From contig CAUJJP010000107.1 in assembly GCA_963205525.1 (NCBI GenBank), forward strand, positions 1 through 8,804: a stretch of 8,804 nt of DNA, read 5' to 3'. Position 1 is the first letter of the stretch, and every line of letters starts with the position of its first letter. Under the pieces are notes generated by a model. That model did not search any database. It worked only from the letters and a program-made list of their open reading frames with translations, and was not told the DNA's origin. Source of the DNA: Pseudomonadota bacterium. Lineage in GTDB: Bacteria; Pseudomonadota; Gammaproteobacteria; Burkholderiales; Burkholderiaceae. The position numbers were made by a program, and so were the translations under genes. Positions 1-8,509 of the stretch are shown piece after piece.

Positions 1-695
1 CGCTGGGCCTCGCTGATCACGGGCGTGAAGTCCTGCGAGCTCAGCGGGTAGCCGCCGTCGTAGACGATGTTGAAGTTGGCCGCCTTGAGCGCCTTGCGCG
101 CCGCGTTGGCCAGCTCGATGCCGAACTGCTCGGTGGCGTGGGCGATGGCCACGCGGTCGTTGATCTGACCGGCCGCGCGCGCCTGGCTGAGCACCGCCAC
201 CAGCGCCTCGGCATAGGTGCTCGAGGTATTCAACAGCGAGAACACGTTGGGCCAGCGCTTGACGATCTCGGCCGTGCGGTCGCTGGCCATGCTGGGCGCC
301 ATCATCGGGTAGCCGGCGCGCGCGAAGATGGGCGCCACCGCCAGGTTCTGCCCGGTGCCCCAGGGCGGCAGCAGGATGTCGACCTTGTCCTGGCTGATCA
401 GGCGCTCGACCGCACGCACCGCCTCCTCGGACTGGCTGCGGTCGTCGTACTCGATGTGCTCGAGCTTGAGCTTGCGCCCGTCCACGCTGAGGCCACCGGC
501 GTCGTTGGTGTCCTTGATCCACAGCAGATAGTTCGGCCACTGGGTGGCGGCCGCACCGCCGGCGAAGGGGCCGGTCTTGGAGATCGCCCAGCCGACCTTG
601 ATCGAGCTGCGCTGGGCGCTCACCCAGCCGGGCGCGGCCAGGGCCGCTGCACCGAGGGTGCCGATGACCGTGCGTCGTGAAACTTGCTGGCTCAT
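1..695 (-). CDS. ABC transporter substrate-binding protein, branched-chain amino acid/aromatic acid type (3' end missing)
   Basis: This is the first 231 codons of a periplasmic binding protein; the C-terminal part lies beyond the left edge (family members are about 400 residues). The N terminus MSQQVSRRTVIG carries a twin-arginine-like motif (Arg7-Arg8). A hydrophobic stretch and a VSA|Q cleavage site near residue 27 follow, so export by Tat or Sec is likely. The mature start KVGWAISKTGPFAGG and the later LLPPWGTGQ, FARAGYPMMAPS and ATEQFGIELA stretches are typical of LivJ-like (periplasmic binding fold type I) proteins. The ATG at 695 is preceded by a good Shine-Dalgarno GGAGA. Such proteins beside aromatic catabolic operons often bind aromatic acids for uptake. 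Here that role is inferred from position only, and the ligand cannot be read from the sequence. No permease or ATPase gene is visible in the window. Confidence 0.88.
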   Translation of the reverse strand, partial: MSQQVSRRTVIGTLGAAALAAPGWVSAQRSSIKVGWAISKTGPFAGGAAATQWPNYLLWIKDTNDAGGLSVDGRKLKLEHIEYDDRSQSEEAVRAVERLISQDKVDILLPPWGTGQNLAVAPIFARAGYPMMAPSMASDRTAEIVKRWPNVFSLLNTSSTYAEALVAVLSQARAAGQINDRVAIAHATEQFGIELANAARKALKAANFNIVYDGGYPLSSQDFTPVISEAQ

Positions 696-704
696 GGTGT
701 GATG

Positions 705-709
705 TCTCC
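705..709 (-). promoter_or_regulatory. Ribosome binding site of the substrate-binding protein
   Basis: The minus strand reads GGAGA nine nucleotides before the ATG at 695. This supports that start and suggests independent translation initiation after the 144-nt gap. Confidence 0.6.
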
Positions 710-723
710 AGGGTTGACAGAAG

Positions 724-785
724 CGGCCGCCTGCTTCGTTGCAGCAGCACCTCCGGCGGCTGTGACGGCTGTGCTGCGGCGGCCG
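724..785 (-). other. Imperfect stem-loop in the gap between aldehyde dehydrogenase and binding-protein genes
   Basis: The intergenic region 696-839 contains two nested inverted repeats. The outer arms are 724-731 with 778-785 (8 bp), and the inner arms are GCAGCAC at 744-750 with GTGCTGC at 771-777 (7 bp). A 12-nt bulge (732-743) sits on one side only and the loop is 20 nt. The structure lies just after the aldehyde dehydrogenase stop codon and could attenuate or terminate transcription or protect mRNA ends. It has no T-tract, so an intrinsic terminator is not shown. In GC-rich DNA some of this pairing can arise by chance. I see no convincing promoter in this gap. Confidence 0.35.
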
Positions 786-839
786 GCAGCGCGTGGCGGC
801 CGGCCGTGCTTGGGGGGTGAGTCGTGCGCGCGGCGGTGC

Positions 840-2291
840 TCAGAACGGGTAGTGCGCCGGCGTGGTCTGCAGCGTCACCCAGCGCAGCTCGGTGAATTCC
901 TCGATCCCGGCGCGGCCGCCGAAACGGCCCCAGCCGCTGTGCTTCATGCCGCCGAATGGCATCTGCGCCTCGTCCTGCACGGTGGCGGAGTTGACGTGGC
1001 AGATGCCGGCATCGATGCGCCGCGCCACCGCCAGGGCGCGGTTCACGTCGCGCCCGAAGACGGCCGAGGACAGGCCGTACTCGTTGTCGTTGGCCACCGT
1101 CACCGCCTCGTCCACCGAGCGCACGCGCACCACCGCCACCAGCGGGCCGAAGGACTCCTCGCGGTAGATGCGCATCGCCGGCGTCACGTGGTCCAGCAGC
1201 GCCGGCTGCATGATGGTGCCCTCGATCTCGCCGCCGGCGACCAGCGTCGCGCCCTTGGCCAGCGCATCGTCGATCAGCCCGCGCACGCGCTCGGCGGCCT
1301 CGCGCCCGACCATGGCGCCGAGCACGCAGCCTTCGGTACCGGGCACGCCGGCGCGCAGCGAGCCCGCCTTGCGGCCCAGACGCTCGACGAACTCGTCGGC
1401 CACCGCCTCGTCCACCACCACGCGCACGGTGCTCATGCTGATCTGGCCCTGGTTCATGTTGGCGCCGATGGCCGCCGCCGCCACCGCCTCGTCGAGGTCG
1501 GCGTCGTCCAGCACCAGCATGGGCGCCTTGCCGCCGAGCTCCAGCAGCGCGCGCTTGAGGTGGCGTGCGCAGGCCTGGGCGACCAGCCGGCCCACACGCG
1601 TGGAACCGGTGAAGTTGACGCGCCGCACCGCCGGGTGGGCGATCAGCGCCTCGACCACGGTGGCGGCGTCGGCCGGCGCATTGCTGACGACGTTGATGAC
1701 GCCCGGCGGCAGACCGGCGCTGCGCAGCGCGTCGGCGATCAGCCAGTGCGTGCGCGGGCAGATCTCGCTGGACTTGAGCACCACCGTGTTGCCGCAGGCC
1801 AGCGGGGCGGCGATGGCGCGCGTGCCCAGGATCACCGGTGCGTTCCACGGCGCGATGCCCAGCACCACGCCGGCCGGCTGGCGCAGCCCCATCGCCAGCA
1901 GACCGGGCTTGTCCGAAGGAATCACCTCGCCGCCGATCTGCGTCACCAGCGCAGCGGCCTCGCGCAGCATGCCGGCGGCGAGCTGGCAGTTGAAGCCGGC
2001 CCACATCGGCGCGGCACCGGTCTCGGCGGCCATGGCCTTGACGAACTCGGGCGTGCGTGCGGCGAGCGCGTCCGCGGCCTGGTTGAGCAGGGCACGGCGG
2101 TCCTTGGGCGGCAGCGCAGACCAGGCGGGGAAGGCGGCGGCGGCGGCATCGGCGGCGGCCACCGCATCGGCCACGCTGGCGGCGGCGGCCCGGGTGGCCA
2201 CCTCGCCGCGCACCGGGTCCAGGCGTTCGAAGACACGGCCGTCGCTGGCCGCGCAGTCTCGGTCGCCGATCAGGAGTTTGACGTCAGGCAT
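840..2291 (-). CDS. Aldehyde dehydrogenase family protein (salicylaldehyde/vanillin dehydrogenase-like) with Ser at the catalytic Cys position
   Basis: This 483-residue protein is of normal length for the ALDH superfamily. It has the Rossmann-domain signatures PWN (Asn150), VLKSSE (Lys173) and FTGS (227-230), the ELGGK motif with the general-base Glu251, and EESFGP (378-383). The catalytic nucleophile expected in GQIC is absent: residues 282-286 read GQISM, with Ser285 encoded by AGC at 1439-1437. Ser285 is exactly 34 residues after Glu251, the same spacing as Glu268 to Cys302 in ALDH2, so the alignment is secure. By overall resemblance the family oxidises aromatic aldehydes to acids with NAD(P)+, which would feed the protocatechuate pathway. 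With serine here, normal dehydrogenase activity is doubtful. The start at 2291 (MPDVKLLIGD) fits the family; a longer reading from a TTG at 2375 does not. It lies about 150 nt after the reductase gene. Confidence 0.9.
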   Translation of the reverse strand: MPDVKLLIGDRDCAASDGRVFERLDPVRGEVATRAAAASVADAVAAADAAAAAFPAWSALPPKDRRALLNQAADALAARTPEFVKAMAAETGAAPMWAGFNCQLAAGMLREAAALVTQIGGEVIPSDKPGLLAMGLRQPAGVVLGIAPWNAPVILGTRAIAAPLACGNTVVLKSSEICPRTHWLIADALRSAGLPPGVINVVSNAPADAATVVEALIAHPAVRRVNFTGSTRVGRLVAQACARHLKRALLELGGKAPMLVLDDADLDEAVAAAAIGANMNQGQISMSTVRVVVDEAVADEFVERLGRKAGSLRAGVPGTEGCVLGAMVGREAAERVRGLIDDALAKGATLVAGGEIEGTIMQPALLDHVTPAMRIYREESFGPLVAVVRVRSVDEAVTVANDNEYGLSSAVFGRDVNRALAVARRIDAGICHVNSATVQDEAQMPFGGMKHSGWGRFGGRAGIEEFTELRWVTLQTTPAHYPF

Positions 2292-2342
2292 CGCAGGTCC
2301 GGGTTTGAAGCTGTCGTGCCGAGATGGTGCAGCGTCACCGGC

Positions 2343-2386
2343 GGCTTTGCGATGCACTTTTCTGGCGTCAACCAATCGTTTTCTGG
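2343..2386 (-). promoter_or_regulatory. Possible promoter/operator region upstream of aldehyde dehydrogenase
   Basis: The 153-nt gap 2292-2444 has a locally AT-richer core. On the minus strand it holds TTGACG (2371-2366), a good -35 match. The hexamer 17 nt further on is AAAGCC, a poor -10, so a sigma-70 promoter is only possible. An 8-bp direct repeat, CCAGAAAA on the minus strand, occurs at 2386-2379 and 2365-2358. The repeat period is 21 bp, which is two helical turns and places the copies on either side of the -35 element, as an operator pair would be. Separate control of the aldehyde dehydrogenase is therefore suggested but not proven. Confidence 0.3.
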
Positions 2387-2444
2387 TGGTCGGTCTCGGC
2401 GTTTTCCCGCAAGACAGCCGCGCTTGCGCGTCCTCCGCCGGCCG

Positions 2445-3545
2445 CTATGAGCGCCCCCAGGACCGGGCTGCGCCCAGCCCACCCCCCGCGGGGGTCAAGG
2501 AAACTTGGGACGGCCCGGCGTTTCCTTGAGAGCTCCAGGGGCAGGGCTCGGTATCGACCTCGCCCTGCGCAGCAAGCGCGTAGCGATTGCCGAGCACCGC
2601 CGCCGGGCGGATGAGCTCGCCGGCGCGGTCCAGCACCGCCTGCGGCAGCGCCAGATCCAGCGCCGCCATGTTCTCGCGCAGGTGCTCGATCCGGGTCGTG
2701 CCGGGAATGGCGACCAGCTGGGGCGTGCGCGCCAGCAGCCAGGCCAGCGCCAGTTGCCCCGGGGTGCAGCCGGCCTCGGCTGCCAGCGCTTCGTAGGCCG
2801 GCAGCAGGGCGGCGTTGTGCGCCCAGGCCTCGGGCGCGAAGCGCGGCATCTGGCGGCGGATGTCGCCGGCGTCCAGCGTCGACGGGTCGCGCAGGCGACC
2901 GGTGAGGAAGCCGCGCGCCAGCGGGCTGAAGGCGACGAAGCTGGCGCCGATCTCGCGGCAGGCATCGAGCACGGCGATCTCCGGGTTGCGCGTCCACAGC
3001 GAGTACTCGGTCTGCACGGCGGCGATGGGGTGCACCGCGTGGGCGCGACGCAGCGTCTGCGCCGAGACCTCGGACAGGCCGATCGCGCGCAGCTTGCCCT
3101 GATCGACCAGGCGCGCCAGCTCGGCCACCGATTCCTCCACCGGCAGCCGCTTGTCCCAGCGGTGCAGGTAGTACAGGTCGATGTGGTCGGTGCCCAGGCG
3201 CCTGAGGCTGTCCTCGCAGTGGCGCCGGATCGCCTGCCGGCTGCCGTCGATGACGCGGCGCATCACGCCGTCCGCACCCGTCTGCCCCGCCATGCCGCCT
3301 TTGCTGGCGAGCAGCACGCGCGAGCGCTGCCCGGCCAGCACGCGCCCGACCAGGGTCTCGTTGGCGCCGAAGCCGTACAGCGCCGCGGTGTCGAAGTGGT
3401 CCACCCCCAGGTCCAGCGCCTGCCTGAGCAGCCGCTCGGCATCGGCCGGCGCGGGCGGCTGGCCATAGGCGTGGCTGAGGTTCATGCAGCCCAGGCCGAT
3501 CGGCCGGACGGTGAAGGGGCCCAGGCGGCGCGCCGGTAAGGCCAT
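2445..3545 (-). CDS. Aldo/keto reductase with an unusual C-terminal tail
   Basis: This is a 366-residue TIM-barrel aldo/keto reductase, expected to reduce aldehydes or ketones with NADPH in the cytoplasm. The catalytic tetrad is complete: Asp52 (FDTA), Tyr57 (LYG), Lys82 (ASKGG) and His128 (YYLHR). GLGCMNLSHAYG near residues 17-28, FSPLARGFLTGR (206-217) and AIPGTT (279-284) are family signatures. The normal domain appears to end around residue 335. Residues 340-366 are translated from a block of three inverted repeats and look non-homologous. The start chosen is the ATG at 3545, 5 nt after the ligC stop codon. A GTG at 3554 would overlap the ligC stop as GTGA and is an alternative. Position at the end of the protocatechuate operon suggests an aromatic or pathway aldehyde as substrate, but the substrate is unknown. 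Confidence 0.88.
   Translation of the reverse strand: MALPARRLGPFTVRPIGLGCMNLSHAYGQPPAPADAERLLRQALDLGVDHFDTAALYGFGANETLVGRVLAGQRSRVLLASKGGMAGQTGADGVMRRVIDGSRQAIRRHCEDSLRRLGTDHIDLYYLHRWDKRLPVEESVAELARLVDQGKLRAIGLSEVSAQTLRRAHAVHPIAAVQTEYSLWTRNPEIAVLDACREIGASFVAFSPLARGFLTGRLRDPSTLDAGDIRRQMPRFAPEAWAHNAALLPAYEALAAEAGCTPGQLALAWLLARTPQLVAIPGTTRIEHLRENMAALDLALPQAVLDRAGELIRPAAVLGNRYALAAQGEVDTEPCPWSSQGNAGPSQVSLTPAGGGLGAARSWGRS
2465..2529. repeat. Cluster of three adjacent inverted repeats at the 3' end of the aldo/keto reductase gene
   Basis: Three hairpin-forming palindromes lie end to end. The first is GGGCTG (2465-2470) with CAGCCC (2475-2480), a 6-bp stem with a 4-nt loop. The second is ACCCCC (2481-2486) with GGGGGT (2490-2495), a 6-bp stem with a 3-nt loop. 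The third is TCAAGGAAAC (2495-2504) with GTTTCCTTGA (2520-2529), perfect 10-bp arms with a 15-nt loop. The block marks the end of the catabolic operon and could act as a transcription terminator or mRNA-stabilising structure. It also looks like the dispersed intergenic palindromic elements of GC-rich betaproteobacteria. No T-tract follows on the minus strand. Reading frame through the block remains open until the TAG at 2447-2445. Confidence 0.7.
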
Positions 3546-3550
3546 GACGC

Positions 3551-5889
<2,339 letters not shown>

Positions 5890-6816
5890 TCACAGTTCTT
5901 CGGGCCAGTACAGGCGCATCGGGTTGTCCACCAGCAGCCGGCGCTGCAGCTCGGGGGTGGGCGCGATGTGCTCAATGAAGTCCACCAGCAGGCCGTCGTC
6001 GGGCATGTGGTCCTTCAGGTTGGGGTGCGGCCAGTCGGTGCCCCACAGCACGCGGTCGGGAAAGCTCTCCACCACCCGGCGCGCAAAGGGCACGACGTCG
6101 CGGTAGGCGGCCTGCTCGCCGGCCAGCGCGCGCGGCCCGGTGACCGACAGCCGCTCCGGACAGCTGACCTTGCTCCAGACCTTGGCGTGCTCGCGCATGA
6201 ACTTCAGAAAGAGCGCGAACTCGGGCCCGTCCACCGGCTTGGACACGTCGGGGCGGCCCATGTGGTCGACCACCACGGTGGTCGCCAAATCGCCAGCGAT
6301 GGTGCTGAATAAGTCCCACAGCTCGGGCAGGTCCACGGCCTCGAAGTAGATCACCACGTGCCAGCCCAGCGGCCGGATGCGCGCCGCGATCTCGAGCAGC
6401 TCGTCCCTGGGCGTGAAGTCCACCAGCCGCTTGACGAAATTGAAGCGCACGCCGCGCACGCCGGCGGCGTGCAGCGCCTGCAGCTCGGCATCGCTGACGC
6501 TGCGCCGCACGGTGGCCACGCCGCGCGCGCGTCCGCCGCTGGCGATGCAGGCGTCGACCATCGCCCGGTTGTCGGCGCCGTGGCAGGTGGCCTGCACGAT
6601 CACGTTGCGCGCGAAGCCCAGGTGGTCACGCAGCGCAAAGAGCTGCGCCTTGCCGGCGTCGCAGGGGGTGTACTTGCGCTCGGGGGCGAACGGGAACTCG
6701 GCGCCGGGGCCGAAGACGTGGCAGTGTGCGTCCACGCTGCCGGGAGGCAGCACGAAGCGCGGCTTGCTCGGGCCGGCATACCAGTCCAGCCAGCCGGGGG
6801 TCTTCTCGAAGCTCAT
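5890..6816 (-). CDS. ligI: 2-pyrone-4,6-dicarboxylate (PDC) hydrolase, LigI/PmdD
   Basis: This 308-residue amidohydrolase-superfamily enzyme hydrolyses the lactone PDC to 4-oxalomesaconate/4-carboxy-2-hydroxymuconate, the step after CHMS dehydrogenase. Landmarks agree with LigI: the HxH pair His31 and His33 in VDAHCHVFGPG, His185 in VVDHMGRPD, and the catalytic Asp261 in LWGTDWPHPN (LigI His31, His33, His180 and Asp248). LigI is known to work without a divalent metal. The ATG at 6816 overlaps the stop of the upstream oxidoreductase as ATGA (6813-6816). The start lacks a strong Shine-Dalgarno sequence, so it probably depends on translational coupling. Alternative longer readings on this strand run into the oxidoreductase gene in another frame and were discarded. 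Confidence 0.95.
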   Translation of the reverse strand: MSFEKTPGWLDWYAGPSKPRFVLPPGSVDAHCHVFGPGAEFPFAPERKYTPCDAGKAQLFALRDHLGFARNVIVQATCHGADNRAMVDACIASGGRARGVATVRRSVSDAELQALHAAGVRGVRFNFVKRLVDFTPRDELLEIAARIRPLGWHVVIYFEAVDLPELWDLFSTIAGDLATTVVVDHMGRPDVSKPVDGPEFALFLKFMREHAKVWSKVSCPERLSVTGPRALAGEQAAYRDVVPFARRVVESFPDRVLWGTDWPHPNLKDHMPDDGLLVDFIEHIAPTPELQRRLLVDNPMRLYWPEEL

Positions 6817-7817
6817 GCGTGGTCTGCTCGTCGAACGGGGGGAATGGTCGGCACCGCAGCCGCAGGTGTGCGGTCGCCCTGCACAGCCGCAGGTGTGCGG
6901 TCGGCCCGCACAGCCGCCAGGATGCGGTCGGCCTCCATGCGCCAGTCCGCGCTGCGCGCGAAGCCGGATGTGCCGCGGGCGCCGAAGCAGCCGGCGTCGG
7001 CGAGGTCGGCCACCCAGGCCTGGCGCTCGGCGGTGCCGGCGGCGCTCCAGGGTTCGAGGCCGGCCTCGCGCACGGTGGCGGCGACTTCGCGCACTTCCTC
7101 GGCGCGCCTGCGGCCGTGCTCGATCACGCGCTGGAAGAAGTAGCTCGCCTGCTTCTCCCAGTCGATGCCGGGGAAGGTCTCCTGCAGGCTGGCGATCAGC
7201 GCGTCCTCCACCCCGTAGTGGCGGGCGGCGCTGAAGCTCTCGATGACCATGGCCTCCAGGCCCTTGATCATGACGCTGCGGCACATCTTGGTCGCACTCG
7301 CCACGCCCAGCCGCGCGTCGTGCACGCGGGCCGCGAAGCCGATCGCGTTCAAGGGCTGCAGCAGCTGCACGGCGTGCGGTCCGCCCAGCAGCAGCGGCAC
7401 CCGGCTGCGGTAGGGCGGTACCGAGGTCATGACCGCGCCTTCGACGTAGCGCGCGCCGGCGCCGTCGACGATCTGCGCGGCGCGCTGCTTGGCTCCCGGC
7501 GAGGCGCTGTTCAGGTCGAGGAAGAAGCTGCCCGCGCCCAGTCCGGCGGCACAGGCCTGCGCCACCGGCACCGCCTGGCTGGCGGTGACCGCAGAGATGA
7601 CGAGATCCGCGCCGCGCACCGCCAGCGCGTGTGCCGGCTGCAAGGTCACGCCGTGCTGCTGCGCGTGCGCCCGCAGGGATGCGGCGGCGTCGCCAATGCC
7701 GTCGCCGTTGCCGCCGAACTTGAGGTCGCAGGCGCTGACGGCCAGCCCCTGCGCGCGCAAGTCCTCGGCCAGGATGCGGCCGACCTCGCCGTAGCCGATC
7801 AGGGTGATCGCCTGCAT
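6813..7817 (-). CDS. NAD(P)-dependent oxidoreductase, 6-phosphogluconate dehydrogenase-like with DUF1932-type C-terminal domain
   Basis: This 334-residue protein has a Rossmann N-terminal domain with GYGEVG at residues 9-13 region (LIGYGEVGRIL, 6-16), LVISAVTASQAV (72-83) and DLNSASPGAK (101-110), as in beta-hydroxyacid dehydrogenases. It also has a helical C-terminal domain with SATKMCRSVMIKG (174-186), where Lys177 is the likely catalytic lysine. This arrangement fits the group annotated as NAD(P)-dependent oxidoreductase with DUF1932. The start ATG at 7817 directly precedes the dinucleotide fold and lies 7 nt after the ligK stop. A longer reading from 7937 would add 40 residues from within ligK and is not credible. 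It is not a known step of the 4,5-cleavage pathway, so its substrate is unknown. Its last 38 residues form a repetitive DRxPAAV-type tail that looks like an extension by tandem duplication. Confidence 0.85.
   Translation of the reverse strand: MQAITLIGYGEVGRILAEDLRAQGLAVSACDLKFGGNGDGIGDAAASLRAHAQQHGVTLQPAHALAVRGADLVISAVTASQAVPVAQACAAGLGAGSFFLDLNSASPGAKQRAAQIVDGAGARYVEGAVMTSVPPYRSRVPLLLGGPHAVQLLQPLNAIGFAARVHDARLGVASATKMCRSVMIKGLEAMVIESFSAARHYGVEDALIASLQETFPGIDWEKQASYFFQRVIEHGRRRAEEVREVAATVREAGLEPWSAAGTAERQAWVADLADAGCFGARGTSGFARSADWRMEADRILAAVRADRTPAAVQGDRTPAAAVPTIPPVRRADHA
6857..6930 (-). repeat. 27-bp in-frame tandem repeat, three copies, in the 3' end of the oxidoreductase gene
   Basis: Three units of 27 bp start at 6857, 6884 and 6911. 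The first two are identical over 20 bp and differ at 2 of 27 positions; the third matches the core at 16 of 20 positions. In protein they read DRILAAVRA (297-305), DRTPAAVQG (306-314) and DRTPAAAVP (315-323). The first corresponds to the natural end of the protein and the others look like duplicated copies. The first two DNA units each contain a small hairpin, CCGCA-GGTG-TGCGG (6860-6873 and 6887-6900), 44 to 84 nt upstream of the ligI start. Confidence 0.85.
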
Positions 7818-7824
7818 CGCCGCG

Positions 7825-8508
7825 TCAATCGACGTAGCGCAGCCCGGCCTGGGCCAGCGGCTCGCGCATCTTGTACATGTCCAGCCCCAGCACGCCGGAC
7901 GCCAGCTTGGCGCGCTTCTCGCCCTCCAGCGCCTCACGCTTGGCGGCGGCGTCGAGCGCGGCCTGCGCCATCGCCTGCGGCACGCAGACGACGCCGTCGT
8001 CGTCGGCCACGATGACGTCGCCCGGCGTCACCCAGGCCCCGGCGCAGACGAGCGGGATGTTCACCGACCCGAGGGTGGCTTTGATCGTGCCCTTGGCGCT
8101 GATCGCCTTGCTCCAGACCGGGAAGCCCATCTGCTGCAGCGTCCTCACGTCGCGCACGCCGGCGTCTATGACCAGCGCGCGCGCGCCGCGCGCCTGGAAG
8201 CTGGTGGCCAGGAGGTCACCGAAGTAGCCGTCGCTGCACTCGGCGGTGACGGCGGCGACGACGATGTCGCCGGGCTGGATCTGCTCGGCCGCCACGTGCA
8301 GCATCCAGTTGTCGCCCGGCTGCAGCAGCACCGTCACCGCGCAGCCGGCAACCTGGGCGCCGGGGTAGATCGGCCGCATGTAGGGCTTGAGCAGGCCGAC
8401 GCGGCCCATCGCCTCGTGCACGGTGGCGCTGCCGAAGTGCGCGAGCTGGTCCGCCAGGTGCAGCGGCGTGCGGCTGATCCTGCGGTGGACGACCCCGAGT
8501 TCGTACAT
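7825..8508 (-). CDS. ligK: 4-carboxy-4-hydroxy-2-oxoadipate (CHA) aldolase / oxaloacetate decarboxylase, LigK/PmdF
   Basis: This 227-residue class II (divalent metal-dependent) aldolase of the RraA-like/HMG aldolase fold is full length. It splits CHA to pyruvate and oxaloacetate, the last step of the protocatechuate 4,5-cleavage pathway, and family members also decarboxylate oxaloacetate. Diagnostic features are the N-terminal [23 protein letters not shown] (30-40), GDNWMLHVA (65-73), [10 protein letters not shown] (94-103) and DAGVRDV (115-121). Arg119-Asp120 of that last motif are the catalytic arginine and metal-binding aspartate by family comparison. The ATG at 8508 lies 1 nt after the TGA of the hydratase gene, with AAAGGGG upstream as a probable ribosome binding site inside that gene. 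The order hydratase-aldolase matches pmdE-pmdF of Comamonas. Confidence 0.95.
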   Translation of the reverse strand: MYELGVVHRRISRTPLHLADQLAHFGSATVHEAMGRVGLLKPYMRPIYPGAQVAGCAVTVLLQPGDNWMLHVAAEQIQPGDIVVAAVTAECSDGYFGDLLATSFQARGARALVIDAGVRDVRTLQQMGFPVWSKAISAKGTIKATLGSVNIPLVCAGAWVTPGDVIVADDDGVVCVPQAMAQAALDAAAKREALEGEKRAKLASGVLGLDMYKMREPLAQAGLRYVD

Positions 8509-8509
8509 C

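Noticed and set aside
2292..2375. 28-residue N-terminal extension of the aldehyde dehydrogenase from a TTG
   Set aside because: It is outside the family length and non-homologous, and it covers the AT-richer putative regulatory segment. The ATG at 2291 is better.
684..2450. Long open frame on the plus strand across the aldehyde dehydrogenase gene
   Set aside because: Its translation is rich in His, Arg and Ala with no fold-like pattern. It mirrors a clearly homologous minus-strand gene and is an effect of high GC content.
2465..2529. Classical rho-independent terminator
   Set aside because: Stems are strong, but no T-tract follows any of them on the minus strand, so only a terminator-like role can be proposed.
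6857..6930. CRISPR-like array
   Set aside because: Units are contiguous without spacers, in frame and inside a coding gene; this is a tandem repeat.
7818..7937. 40-residue N-terminal extension of the oxidoreductase
   Set aside because: It lies inside the aldolase gene in another frame and precedes the dinucleotide-binding motif that normally starts the protein.
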